From: Roseivirga sp. E12
GTDB taxonomy: Bacteria > Bacteroidota > Bacteroidia > Cytophagales > Cyclobacteriaceae
NCBI RefSeq assembly: GCF_017592825.1
Contig: NZ_JAGFMD010000006.1
Coordinates: forward strand, 1-64,000
DNA length: 64,000 bases
Direction of reading: 5' to 3'
Below are positions 46,598-55,195 of this stretch, in pieces. The position numbers and the translations under genes are program-made. Below the pieces are notes generated by a model. That model did not search any database. It had not been told where the DNA came from and saw only the letters and a program-made list of their open reading frames with translations. The first letter of the stretch is position 1. Every line of letters starts with the position of its first letter.

Positions 46598-48568
46598 CTA
46601 GTTCAATTCATCTCCATCAAGGCTCCATTTTAGAGCAATACTTGAGTTTCTCGGAGATACTCTTATGTAGCCCTGCATTTCCTGATGCAGTGCGGAACAA
46701 AAATCGGTACAGTAGAATGGCCAAACACCTACTTTTTTAGGCTCCCAAACCGAGGACTTTGTCTGACCAGGCATAATGAGGAGTTCAGAAGAGTTCTGGC
46801 CGATCATGGCAAATCCGTGAGGCACATCAAAGTCTTGCTCTTGGTTTGTAATGTGGAAGTACACTTTGTCTCCAACTTTTATTCCTTCAATATTATCTGG
46901 CGTAAAGTGACTACGTATGGTAGCCATGGAAATGTGGACTTCATTACCTTTTCTCTCTATTGTAACTTCATTTGGAGTTGTCACTGCATAAGGGTGCTTA
47001 TTATCTTCCAGCTTATAGAACTTTTTAGCCTTAGGTGCTAATAGCTCGGCAGGAATACCAGCTGCATAGTGTGGCTCTCCATGGGTAGGGAAATCGTAGA
47101 GAAGCTCCATTTTATCACCAGAGATATCATAGATCTGTGCAGAGTGCTCCATTTCTGGACCTACAGGTAGGTACCTATCCTTCGTAATTTTATTCATTGC
47201 TACTACATACTTACCGAAAGGTTTTCTGGAATTACCACCTGGGATCATTAAGTGACCCACAGAGTAATAAGTCGGCTGTCGATCGAGCACTTCCCAAGTA
47301 CCCAATTCCCATTTTACCACTTCAGAAGAGATAAAAAAAGTAGTGTAGGCATTCCCCTTACCATCAAACTCAGTGTGCAATGGCCCTAAACCACCGCTTC
47401 TTACAGTTCCTGCTAAAACATCCTCATAGTTCAAAATAGGAATTCCGTACGCATCACCGTCAAACTTTTCAGCCTCAATGGCAGCAATCATTTTATCAAA
47501 AGAGTGTACTGTTAAATCTGCTGACAATTTCCCACTACCGATAATGTATTCCCCTGATGGGTCAACATCACAGCCATGTGGAGATTTTGGAGTTGGCAAA
47601 AAGTATATAGCTCCTGGTATATCGATTGGATTTACAGTCAGCACTTCTTTTTTCATAGTACTTGTAGCCATATGTGTAGATTCATCATAGACATTATGCG
47701 CATATTCCGCAGGCATTTTAGTACCACCACCGTTATTCACGTATTCTTCAATTACCTTCCAGTTAATTGCCGCAATAAAGTCCTTATCGTTCTGTGAAGA
47801 ATTTACCTCTTGCAAAGAGTTAGCTTCTTCCGTGTTATATGTAGAGAAGAACATCCATCCGTGAGACTTACCGCGTCCTGGATGGGAAAGGTCATAATTA
47901 AAGCCAGGCATGATTATTTGGAATTTTATATCCATGTGCCCGTGCTCTGGATCTACGCTAATAAATGAAAGGGCTCCTTTAAAGTTTCCTTTATACTCAT
48001 CGATTGGCATATCACGTTGTGGAACAGGCACTGAAAAACGAGTACCCGCTACTACATATTCTGTATTTTCAGTCACGAAAGAAGAACTATGATTACCGGC
48101 ACTATTAGGCACCTCAATAATTTCTTCTGTCTCAAAAGTGCTTAAACTTATTCTCGCGATTCTGGGCGTGTTATTACCGTTGATGAAAATCCAACGTCCA
48201 TCAAGTTCCCCGTTAGTTTGTGAAATATCTGGGTGGTGAGCATCATCCCAAGGCACAAAACCATGAGAGGTTTCGAACATCGGCTTAGTCTCTTCAGAGT
48301 AGCCATATCCAGATGTCGGAAATTGTGAAAAGACAGGGATTTCCTTGAACATTCTACCAGAGGGTAATCCGTATACCGTAAGGTTACCACTATATCCACC
48401 TGACAAGAATGCATAATATTCGTCTTGCTCTCCTGGAGCCACATAGACTCTTTCGGCAACACTACTACTTAGGGCTCCATTGCTCCCACTATTAGGAGAA
48501 CAGCCCACAATGATCATTGCCAATAGCACGCTAATGACAACTGAGGTTCTATTTATAACTTTCTTCAT
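46598..48568 (-). CDS. nosZ: Nitrous-oxide reductase, clade II lipoprotein
   Basis: The 656-aa protein begins with a Sec lipoprotein signal (lipobox IVGC, Cys23), not a Tat signal, which marks clade II. The N-terminal beta-propeller has the CuZ-type histidines (DDAHHPD, PKSPHGCDVD, GGLGPLHTEFD, MEHSAQI, GEPHYAAG). The C-terminal cupredoxin has the CuA motif CTDFCSALHQEM (Cys620, Cys624, His628, Met631) with an earlier His in DVPHGFAM. It reduces N2O to N2. Electrons probably come from the cytochrome c at 49184. The fasciclin protein upstream and a membrane protein downstream complete the group. Confidence 0.98.
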   Translation of the reverse strand: MKKVINRTSVVISVLLAMIIVGCSPNSGSNGALSSSVAERVYVAPGEQDEYYAFLSGGYSGNLTVYGLPSGRMFKEIPVFSQFPTSGYGYSEETKPMFETSHGFVPWDDAHHPDISQTNGELDGRWIFINGNNTPRIARISLSTFETEEIIEVPNSAGNHSSSFVTENTEYVVAGTRFSVPVPQRDMPIDEYKGNFKGALSFISVDPEHGHMDIKFQIIMPGFNYDLSHPGRGKSHGWMFFSTYNTEEANSLQEVNSSQNDKDFIAAINWKVIEEYVNNGGGTKMPAEYAHNVYDESTHMATSTMKKEVLTVNPIDIPGAIYFLPTPKSPHGCDVDPSGEYIIGSGKLSADLTVHSFDKMIAAIEAEKFDGDAYGIPILNYEDVLAGTVRSGGLGPLHTEFDGKGNAYTTFFISSEVVKWELGTWEVLDRQPTYYSVGHLMIPGGNSRKPFGKYVVAMNKITKDRYLPVGPEMEHSAQIYDISGDKMELLYDFPTHGEPHYAAGIPAELLAPKAKKFYKLEDNKHPYAVTTPNEVTIERKGNEVHISMATIRSHFTPDNIEGIKVGDKVYFHITNQEQDFDVPHGFAMIGQNSSELLIMPGQTKSSVWEPKKVGVWPFYCTDFCSALHQEMQGYIRVSPRNSSIALKWSLDGDELN

Positions 48569-48589
48569 TTCTTTAGTTTTGGTTGGTTA

Positions 48590-49159
48590 TTAAGGTAAAA
48601 TCACCTTGTCTACCACATTGATGATTCCATTTGACGTCTGAATAGAAGCGAGCACTTTGGCACCAGCTACCCAAACATCCTCTCCATCGACAACGACTTC
48701 TAAGTAGTCACCGGTGGCCATATAGATTTTGCGGCCTTTGCTAGCTTCTCTTTTTAAGTCCTCCATATTGTAAGACCCTGGGGCAGCATGTCTGGTAAGA
48801 ATAGTAGTTAGATCTCCCTTGTTTTCAGGCTTTAATAGATTATCTACTGTACCCTCAGGTAATGCTGCAAATGCATCGTTGACTGGTGCAAAAACCGTGA
48901 GTGGTCCTGCATTTACCAAGATGTTTTCAATCTGTGCCGCTTGTACCGCTACAACCAGCGTACTATGTGCTTCCGAGCCAATCGCTACCTGCAGTATATT
49001 TTTATCCGACTCATTATCTTCGACAGAAGCCTGTCCTTGAAGATGAGAAGGAGTCTCTGAAGCAGTCGTTGAACTCTCTGTCTTACTACCGCTGTTACAG
49101 GCCATTATTGAGCCTAGCGACAGTAGTAGCACCAATATTTTTAATTTAGTTGCCTTCAT
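48590..49159 (-). CDS. Fasciclin (FAS1) domain lipoprotein
   Basis: The lipobox IMAC gives Cys21. A FAS1 domain covers about 55-189 (FAPVNDAFAALPEGTVDNLL, ILTRHAAPGSYNMEDL, TSNGIINVVDKVILP). It lies 21 bp upstream of nosZ and 24 bp behind the cytochrome gene, so it belongs to the same transcript. FAS1 proteins usually mediate binding; what it binds here is unknown. Confidence 0.9.
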   Translation of the reverse strand: MKATKLKILVLLLSLGSIMACNSGSKTESSTTASETPSHLQGQASVEDNESDKNILQVAIGSEAHSTLVVAVQAAQIENILVNAGPLTVFAPVNDAFAALPEGTVDNLLKPENKGDLTTILTRHAAPGSYNMEDLKREASKGRKIYMATGDYLEVVVDGEDVWVAGAKVLASIQTSNGIINVVDKVILP

Positions 49160-49183
49160 AATCTTTCTTTTAAGGTTTTATAT

Positions 49184-49654
49184 CTAAAGCGATCTGAAAT
49201 ACTCCAAAACCGCTCTTGCGTCTTCTTCGCTAAGGTTTTGATTGGCCATAGGCGAACCATTAGCTTCAATCAATAATTGCTTAGCTATGGGGTCCTTCTG
49301 AACCATTTCACTGGGATTTAAAATCATATTCATCGTCCATTCCGGAGTTCTTCTTGTCAGAATATCTTTTGGTGAAGGACCGATGAACTTTTTATCAATC
49401 TTGTGGCATGCCGAGCACATTGACTCAAAAATCTGCCGACCGCTGGCTATTAGCTCAGGATCCATCTCGCTGGGAAGAATTAGGCTTTTGACAGGCCCTA
49501 TTCCTTTGTTTGACTGCCATTCGGCCATGGGGTCAGAGGGAGCTTTTTGGGTCTTAGCCTTTATTTCGTCAATCTTACTTTGACCGCCTCCACAGCCGAG
49601 TATTCCTACAAAAAATAACAGTGTTAGTAAGAGGTTTATAGTCGGTTTCTTCAT
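49184..49654 (-). CDS. Class I cytochrome c lipoprotein
   Basis: I start at ATG 49654 (a GTG precedes it by one codon). The lipobox ILGC gives Cys21, the haem motif is CSACH (80-84), and NGSPMANQNLS supplies the likely Met ligand. It is a small mono-haem cytochrome, first gene of the nos operon, and the probable electron donor to NosZ. The upstream region has a -7 element and a Crp/Fnr-type dyad. Confidence 0.9.
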   Translation of the reverse strand: MKKPTINLLLTLLFFVGILGCGGGQSKIDEIKAKTQKAPSDPMAEWQSNKGIGPVKSLILPSEMDPELIASGRQIFESMCSACHKIDKKFIGPSPKDILTRRTPEWTMNMILNPSEMVQKDPIAKQLLIEANGSPMANQNLSEEDARAVLEYFRSL

Positions 49655-49679
49655 CACAATCTTGGTTTATATATTGAGA

Positions 49680-49687
49680 CAAAGGTA
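49680..49687 (-). promoter_or_regulatory. nos operon -7 element
   Basis: TACCTTTG on the minus strand matches TAnnTTTG, but the expected TTTG at -33 is missing (CGAG stands there). This fits an activator-dependent promoter, with the dyad at 49710-49723 in place of the -33 box. Confidence 0.65.
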
Positions 49688-49709
49688 TTTCCGGATGCAT
49701 AGAGATCTC

Positions 49710-49723
49710 GTGATATGCATCAC
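49710..49723. promoter_or_regulatory. Crp/Fnr-type operator upstream of the nos operon
   Basis: GTGAT-ATGC-ATCAC is a perfect 5-bp inverted repeat with a 4-bp centre, of the Crp/Fnr class (TTGAT-N4-ATCAA for FNR). Its centre lies about 40 bp upstream of the transcription start predicted from TACCTTTG, the usual class II activation position. Confidence 0.6.
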
Positions 49724-49742
49724 CGACAATAATGATCTTGTC

Positions 49743-49763
49743 ATTGGTCCTGTTATGACCAAT
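49743..49763. promoter_or_regulatory. Inverted repeat upstream of the nos operon
   Basis: ATTGGTC-CTGTTAT-GACCAAT has perfect 7-bp arms with a 7-bp spacer, centred about 36 bp further upstream than the Crp/Fnr dyad. The binding protein is unknown. Confidence 0.4.
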
Positions 49764-49791
49764 TCGACTTTAGAATTATGACGGATATCAT

Positions 49792-49825
49792 AAAAAAATC
49801 CTCATTGAATATCAATGAGGATTTT
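49792..49825 (-). terminator. ABC operon terminator
   Basis: AAAATCCTCATTGA-ATA-TCAATGAGGATTTT is a 14-bp stem, followed on the minus strand by a run of T. It lies 25 bp after the permease stop. Confidence 0.9.
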
Positions 49826-49849
49826 AAAACCTAAGAGGCTACTCTCAAG

Positions 49850-51175
49850 CTATACTTTCATAGTAAACCATTTACCAATAGTCTTCCAATTTACCTTAAC
49901 ACCATACATCAATATACCGATGCGATAGACTCTTCCAGCCATCCAAAGTGTTCCAATAAACCCTCCGATTAGAAGTACCATTGAAAGAGCCAGTTGCCAA
50001 TCCGGCACTCCGAATGGAATTCGAGCCATCATGATAATTGGAGAAGTGAATGGTATCAGAGATAGTGTCACCGCCAGTCCACCATTCGGATCATCCAGTA
50101 CAAAGAACATAGCCATTATTGATGCTATGATAGGGATGATGATAGGGAACATAAACTGCTGAGCATCTTGAATACTATCCACTGCCGATCCTATCGCTGC
50201 ATAAAGGGCTCCATACAGTAAGTAGGCACCCATAAAGAAGAATAGGAAGCAAAGTAATATCTTAACCACAGGGACTGTGGCAATCATGGCTTGGATATCG
50301 GCCGCCATCTCTTGTTGACTTGTCAATTCCATAGCTTCTTGAGGAACTTGCTGAGAGGCTGCTTCCATCACTGCGCTATCGCCAGATAGAATACTTAAAC
50401 CTACAGTACCCAACCCACCGATAAGTACAAACCAAATCAACAACTGAGTAAAGCCTACAGCACCAACTCCCAAAACCTTACCCATCATTAATTGGAAAGG
50501 TCTCACTGATGAAACAATTACCTCAACAATTCGTGAGGTCTTCTCATCGAGCACTGACTGCATGATTTGCGCACCGTAGATAAAGATGAACATATAGATC
50601 AGGAAGCCTGTGCCGTAGCCGATCGCAAAGCTCAATTTAGCATTACTCTTCTGTGCTTCTCCACTCTCGGAAATATTGAACGAATCCAGATCTACACGGA
50701 CCCTTAGGTTATTAATTACCGTGGGGTCAAGACCAGATTTATCGAGCTTGATATCCTCAAGTTTATTACGGATATCGCCTTCCAGACGCTCCATTGCCTG
50801 AACACTCGGATTTGTCTTAGAATACAGCTCAAACCCTGAAAAGTCAATCACGGAGCCATCTCCTAGATCGACATTGGGTAGATAAAGAAGTCCGAAGGCT
50901 CCTTGCTCAAGCATATCCTTTTTAGCTGACTCCAGATCACCTGTGATATACTCAAACTCAAAGCTCGTTACATCGAAGGCATCATTGAAATAGCCACTTT
51001 CGTCTAAAACTAAAACCTTATCGCTTCTAGATTCCTTCTCCTGAGTGGCAAAGTATACTATCGCGAAAATAATGGCTGGCATTACCAATGGGGTAAGGAT
51101 GGTCGCTAACAAAAACGACTTCTTCTTTACCCTTGTCATGTACTCTCTTTTTAGTACTAAGAATATCTGCTTCAT
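49850..51175 (-). CDS. ABC-2 type (NatB-like) exporter permease
   Basis: The 441-aa protein has an N-terminal membrane segment (LLATILTPLVMPAIIFAIVYF), a large extracytoplasmic region of roughly 150 residues, and a C-terminal block of about five membrane segments (GFLIYMFIFIYGAQIMQSVL, FTQLLIWFVLIGGLGTVGLS, IPFTSPIIMMARIPFG). This is the NatB/CcmB-like arrangement used for export. Its ATG overlaps the stop of the ATPase gene by four bases. The substrate is unknown; sodium or a small molecule is possible. Confidence 0.85.
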   Translation of the reverse strand: MKQIFLVLKREYMTRVKKKSFLLATILTPLVMPAIIFAIVYFATQEKESRSDKVLVLDESGYFNDAFDVTSFEFEYITGDLESAKKDMLEQGAFGLLYLPNVDLGDGSVIDFSGFELYSKTNPSVQAMERLEGDIRNKLEDIKLDKSGLDPTVINNLRVRVDLDSFNISESGEAQKSNAKLSFAIGYGTGFLIYMFIFIYGAQIMQSVLDEKTSRIVEVIVSSVRPFQLMMGKVLGVGAVGFTQLLIWFVLIGGLGTVGLSILSGDSAVMEAASQQVPQEAMELTSQQEMAADIQAMIATVPVVKILLCFLFFFMGAYLLYGALYAAIGSAVDSIQDAQQFMFPIIIPIIASIMAMFFVLDDPNGGLAVTLSLIPFTSPIIMMARIPFGVPDWQLALSMVLLIGGFIGTLWMAGRVYRIGILMYGVKVNWKTIGKWFTMKV

Positions 51176-52083
51176 GATTTACCTCCTTCTACGATGTCGA
51201 TGAAAATGTCATTGATGGAAGGCACCACTTCGACAAATGAATGCACTTCAATGAGACTGATCAGTTCTTTTAGAATATCGTTAGGCGACTGACCTTCTTT
51301 GGCCTGAACGGTTGACTCAGATAAATCATCGTCCACGCTAGCTGTATCTAGAACATCAAAGTTATTACTTAGCCCATTCAGAGAGCCCTTATAGTTGACA
51401 ACGTACTTTCCTGACTTAAAGGAGTTTTTAATGTCTTTTTTGGTACCATCAAGAATCTTCTCAGACTTATTGATCAAAGCGATGTCATCACAAAGTTGTT
51501 CTACCGATTCCATTCTATGGGTAGAGAAGATAACGGTTGCCCCCTTATCTCTCAGCTCAAATATTTCATCCTTAATCAGGTTGGCATTCACAGGATCGAA
51601 ACCTGAAAACGGTTCATCCAAAATCAAAATATCCGGTTCATGTAGCACGGTGGCAATGAATTGAATTTTTTGGGCCATACCTTTTGAGAGGTCTTCGACT
51701 TTCTTTCCAGACCACTCGGTTAAACCCAGTTTATCCAACCAGTTCTTAATCCTTTTCCGAGCTTCGCCACTAGGCAAGCCTTTCAGTTGTGCGAGATACA
51801 TCAGTTGCTCTCCCACTTTCATTTTCTTGTAAAGGCCCCTTTCTTCAGGCAAATAGCCTATGTCTTTGATATGCTTAGGGTTAAGTTTTTCACCTTTTAT
51901 GGTAATCTCACCCGCATCAGACATGATGATTTGATTGATGATCCTTATGAGCGTGGTTTTACCCGCTCCATTTGGTCCCAAGAGGCCAAATATAGACTGC
52001 TTTGGTATTGCGATACTCACATCATCCAATGCCTTATGTGCGGCATAGTTTTTTGTGACATTATTCGCTTCGAGAATATTCAC
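51172..52083 (-). CDS. ABC transporter ATPase (NatA-like)
   Basis: The 303-aa protein has Walker A GPNGAGKTT, signature LSKGMAQKIQ, Walker B ILILDEPFSGFDP and the H-switch FSTHRMES. The long C-terminal extension is typical of the NatA class. The start is a GTG at 52081-52083; no ATG is available close by. It is coupled by a four-base overlap to its permease. Confidence 0.93.
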   Translation of the reverse strand: MNILEANNVTKNYAAHKALDDVSIAIPKQSIFGLLGPNGAGKTTLIRIINQIIMSDAGEITIKGEKLNPKHIKDIGYLPEERGLYKKMKVGEQLMYLAQLKGLPSGEARKRIKNWLDKLGLTEWSGKKVEDLSKGMAQKIQFIATVLHEPDILILDEPFSGFDPVNANLIKDEIFELRDKGATVIFSTHRMESVEQLCDDIALINKSEKILDGTKKDIKNSFKSGKYVVNYKGSLNGLSNNFDVLDTASVDDDLSESTVQAKEGQSPNDILKELISLIEVHSFVEVVPSINDIFIDIVEGGKS

Positions 52084-52240
52084 TGTAGCTTCAATTTAAT
52101 GGTGAATAAAAATAGTCGCTTTGAGATACAAAACCTCAATGCGGATGCTAAATAGAAAAAACAGTAAATACTAGATGGTGTTTAAAAGGTAAGCGGAAGA
52201 AGAAGCCGTTTTACGGATTAAAACAACCGCTCAGATTTGA

Positions 52241-53125
52241 TCACTTTGAGAAAATGACGCTACCCATTGACAAATCAATATTGAATTCTAATAAATTCTC
52301 AGCATCAGGATCGTAGCTGGAGCTCACAAAAACATTGTCCCGTATTTTTTCAAAGCCAGGTGGTATTTTGAACTTGCGATAAGACGTGTCCTTCATTCGA
52401 ACGATAATAGGAATGTCTTCTTTGGGCAAATTGATCTGCAAAGAGCCTGCTCCTACCCTTGCCCAAATCTCACTGGCTCTTTTGGGAAGCTCTTCAAATC
52501 CCAATACTAGTGTGCCGAAACCTACTTCAGCAAAGATATTTTTTGCTCGTGCCAGATTAAGCCTCTCAATTTCTATATCACCCAGATCTACAGTGACACT
52601 GAAAGTATCCATCTCCATCCTGTTCTGCATCTTGGAGAGATAACCCACCTTTACATGCGCATTAGCAGAGCTGATTTTCAAATTCTCAACGGCAATATCA
52701 GAAAGGTCAATGTATGCCTTCCCCACACCATAGTTAAGGTCTAAGTTGTAGGGCTTGTAATTGGTGAAGTAGATATTCCAATAGTTTTCATCATCGGTCT
52801 TCTTCTTACCAATGATCTTTGAAATTTTGGCACCGAAGCCCTCTTTTCCATTATCCTTGAGGTTTAACCAAGCGCTTAGGACCTCTCCCTCGTGTTTTTC
52901 ACCAAAGTCACTTGTTATGTATTCTTCATTATGATGACCCAATATATTGATTGGGTAATTGCCTTTTCGTGTACGGATTTCACAGGTGCCTGAAGCGGCT
53001 TTCAGATGGAAATATACCTTCTCGCAAGCATCGCTGTCTTGCACGGTAAAGTGCTTTTTTGTTTGAGCCAAAACATTCATCCCTGCAATCCCTACTATGG
53101 CTACTAGTAAAAGTACTTTTTGCAT
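52241..53125 (-). CDS. Secreted DUF4097/LiaF-like beta-rich protein
   Basis: Signal peptide MQKVLLLVAIVGIAGMNVLAQ. The remaining 270 residues form beta strands with a repeated V-x-L-x-LGDIEIE-type pattern (LDLNYGVGKAYIDLS, FSVTVDLGDIEIERL, IFAEVGFGTLVLGF, WARVGAGSLQINLP) as in the toast-rack/DUF4097 family. It may be a periplasmic adhesin-like protein. No partner gene is seen. Confidence 0.7.
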   Translation of the reverse strand: MQKVLLLVAIVGIAGMNVLAQTKKHFTVQDSDACEKVYFHLKAASGTCEIRTRKGNYPINILGHHNEEYITSDFGEKHEGEVLSAWLNLKDNGKEGFGAKISKIIGKKKTDDENYWNIYFTNYKPYNLDLNYGVGKAYIDLSDIAVENLKISSANAHVKVGYLSKMQNRMEMDTFSVTVDLGDIEIERLNLARAKNIFAEVGFGTLVLGFEELPKRASEIWARVGAGSLQINLPKEDIPIIVRMKDTSYRKFKIPPGFEKIRDNVFVSSSYDPDAENLLEFNIDLSMGSVIFSK

Positions 53126-53218
53126 TCAGTTGCTTACGTTTTGTTTAAAGTTTGGGTTACACCACCCACTTCAAACCGAAGTATACAGCTTTAGTTTTGA
53201 ATTGTAGCTGACATTCAT

Positions 53219-53257
53219 AAAAAAAGCCTCGATCCCAATGTCTGAGATGAGGCTTTT
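53219..53257 (-). terminator. grpE-dnaJ terminator
   Basis: On the minus strand AAAAGCCTC and GAGGCTTTT flank an 18-nt loop with further weak pairing and are followed by a T run. It lies about 20 bp after the dnaJ stop. Confidence 0.8.
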
Positions 53258-53277
53258 ACTCCTTTATAGTAATGCTC

Positions 53278-54396
53278 TTAGAAAAACTCTCTTACTCTAT
53301 CAAAGAAGCCTTTCTCTCCCTTACCGGGTTTTGGCTGGAAATTCTCAGATTCTCTCAATTTTTCAAGAATCTCAGTTTCTTCTTTCGAAAGCTTTTTAGG
53401 TGTCCAAACATTCACATGAATGAGCTGATCTCCTTTGCCATAACCATTGATATCTTTAATCCCTTTTCCTCTAAGCCGAAGGATTTTTCCGCTTTGCGTA
53501 CCCGGGTCAAGCTTAATTCTCACCTTTCCGTCAATTGTCGGTACTTCCATGCTTTGGCCAAGCGCTGCATCCGCAAAGTTCACGTATAGGTCGTAGACTA
53601 CATTGGTACCATCTCGTTTTAAGCTCTCGTGCTCAATCTCTTCAATAACAATGAGTAGATCTCCAGGTACTCCACCACCTGGAGCCATATTTCCTTTGCC
53701 TGACATTGACAACTGCATGCCATCACCAACGCCCGCAGGAATTTTGATTGGAATCACTTCCTCCTGCATTTCAAGACCAGTGCTATCTACGCCTGGAGGT
53801 CGTTTGTCAATGACCTGACCACTACCACTACACGTGCTACAGGTGGTTGCAGAAACCATCTGGCCCAGCATAGTATTGACCACTTTTTTCATTTGACCCG
53901 ATCCGCCACAAGTAGGACAGGTTTTGAAAGTAACGCCTTCGGCATTGATCAGGCGATTTACTTTAATCTTCTTTTCAACACCATTAGCAATCTCTTCTAG
54001 TGTCAGCTTTAGCTTAATGCGCAGAGCAGATCCCTTGCGTTGCCTTCGGCCACCGCCTCCACCTCCGAAAAAGCTTTCGAAAGGGCTACCGCCTCCACCG
54101 AAAATATCTCCGAATTGGGAGAAGATGTCTTCCATGTTCATGCCGCCACCGGCACCACCACCGAATCCTCCACGCATGCCTTCATGACCAAATCGATCAT
54201 ATTGAGCACGCTTCTCGGCATTGCTGAGCACTTCATATGCTTCAGCGGCTTCTTTAAACTGCTCTTCAGCCTCTGGATTATCTGGGTTTTTGTCTGGGTG
54301 ATATTTGATCGCCATTTTACGATAAGCCTTTTTCAGCTCATCTTCAGAAGCGCCCTTGCTCACTCCAAGAATTTCGTAGTAATCTCTCTTTGCCAT
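53278..54396 (-). CDS. dnaJ: Chaperone DnaJ with a single zinc centre
   Basis: The J domain has HPD at 33-35, followed by a Gly/Phe-rich region (75-115) and a C-terminal substrate domain. The family's zinc region normally has four CXXCXGXG motifs forming two centres. Here only two are present, CPTCGGSG (160-167) and CSTCSGSG (186-193), which correspond to motifs II and III. Motifs I and IV are replaced by NRLINAEGV and [12 protein letters not shown]. The J domain should still stimulate DnaK. It lies two bases after grpE. Confidence 0.93.
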   Translation of the reverse strand: MAKRDYYEILGVSKGASEDELKKAYRKMAIKYHPDKNPDNPEAEEQFKEAAEAYEVLSNAEKRAQYDRFGHEGMRGGFGGGAGGGMNMEDIFSQFGDIFGGGGSPFESFFGGGGGGRRQRKGSALRIKLKLTLEEIANGVEKKIKVNRLINAEGVTFKTCPTCGGSGQMKKVVNTMLGQMVSATTCSTCSGSGQVIDKRPPGVDSTGLEMQEEVIPIKIPAGVGDGMQLSMSGKGNMAPGGGVPGDLLIVIEEIEHESLKRDGTNVVYDLYVNFADAALGQSMEVPTIDGKVRIKLDPGTQSGKILRLRGKGIKDINGYGKGDQLIHVNVWTPKKLSKEETEILEKLRESENFQPKPGKGEKGFFDRVREFF

Positions 54397-54398
54397 AA

Positions 54399-54980
54399 TT
54401 AAGATCCTATGACCACTTTCGCAAAGCGAATTACCTTCTCACCTAGATAATAGCCCTTCTCAACAGTGTCGATTATTTTTCCTTTTAATTTTTTCTCTTC
54501 TACAGGAAACTGGGTAACGGCTTCATGCAAGTCTGCATCGAAGTCAGTTCCTTTTTCGGTTTCCATAAGTTTTAGCCCTTTAGCTTCTAAAGACTTCAAA
54601 AGCTTATTGTGAATCAGGCTGAAGCCTTCTTTAACAGCATCAATATCCTCTTGCTTTTCATTGGCCTGGTTGGCTCTTTCAAAGTCATCAACAATTGGCA
54701 GTAACTCTGTCATTAGGTCAGAAGAAGCTGTCTTAATCAAGTCAATTCTTTCTTTGGCATTACGTCTTCTGAAGTTTTCGAATTCAGAATATAATCTCAA
54801 GTATTTGTCCTTAGCCTCGCCTAATTCAATCTCCAGTTTTTCTTCTGCAGTCAAATCATCCTCTTCCTGCTCTTCAGATTCGGTCTCTGCCCCGTTTTCT
54901 ATCGTCTCCTCAATTGGTTGCTCTTCAGTAACCACATTGGTTTCTTCAACAGTTTCTTTCGTCTTCTTCTCTTTTGCCAT
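54399..54980 (-). CDS. grpE: Nucleotide exchange factor GrpE
   Basis: The 193-aa protein has an acidic, disordered N-terminus (about 1-50), a long coiled coil ([20 protein letters not shown]), and the C-terminal beta-wing segment ([36 protein letters not shown]). It releases ADP from DnaK. First gene of a two-gene operon with dnaJ; a sigma-54-like promoter lies upstream. Confidence 0.97.
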   Translation of the reverse strand: MAKEKKTKETVEETNVVTEEQPIEETIENGAETESEEQEEDDLTAEEKLEIELGEAKDKYLRLYSEFENFRRRNAKERIDLIKTASSDLMTELLPIVDDFERANQANEKQEDIDAVKEGFSLIHNKLLKSLEAKGLKLMETEKGTDFDADLHEAVTQFPVEEKKLKGKIIDTVEKGYYLGEKVIRFAKVVIGS

Positions 54981-55010
54981 TTTTGCTTAATTCTAAACGC
55001 ATTGCCAGTC

Positions 55011-55027
55011 AGCAATTTTATTGCCAA
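55011..55027 (-). promoter_or_regulatory. Sigma-54-like promoter of grpE-dnaJ
   Basis: TTGGCAATAAAATTGCT on the minus strand matches TGGCA(C)-N5-TTGC with GG and GC ten bases apart. The -12 box lies about 32 bp before the grpE start codon. The activator is not identified in this window. Confidence 0.6.
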
Positions 55028-55195
55028 TGGAAAATAAGTGTCAATATGACATGATCTCAGGATTTGACAACCAATTAACCCTTGTCTGACAAACAAAATA
55101 GACCACATCTCGTATATGGTCGATGAACTACCAAGAGATCCTTTTTTATAAACAACTCCCGATCTCCTGATCATTTTTAAAACTTAAAAACAACC

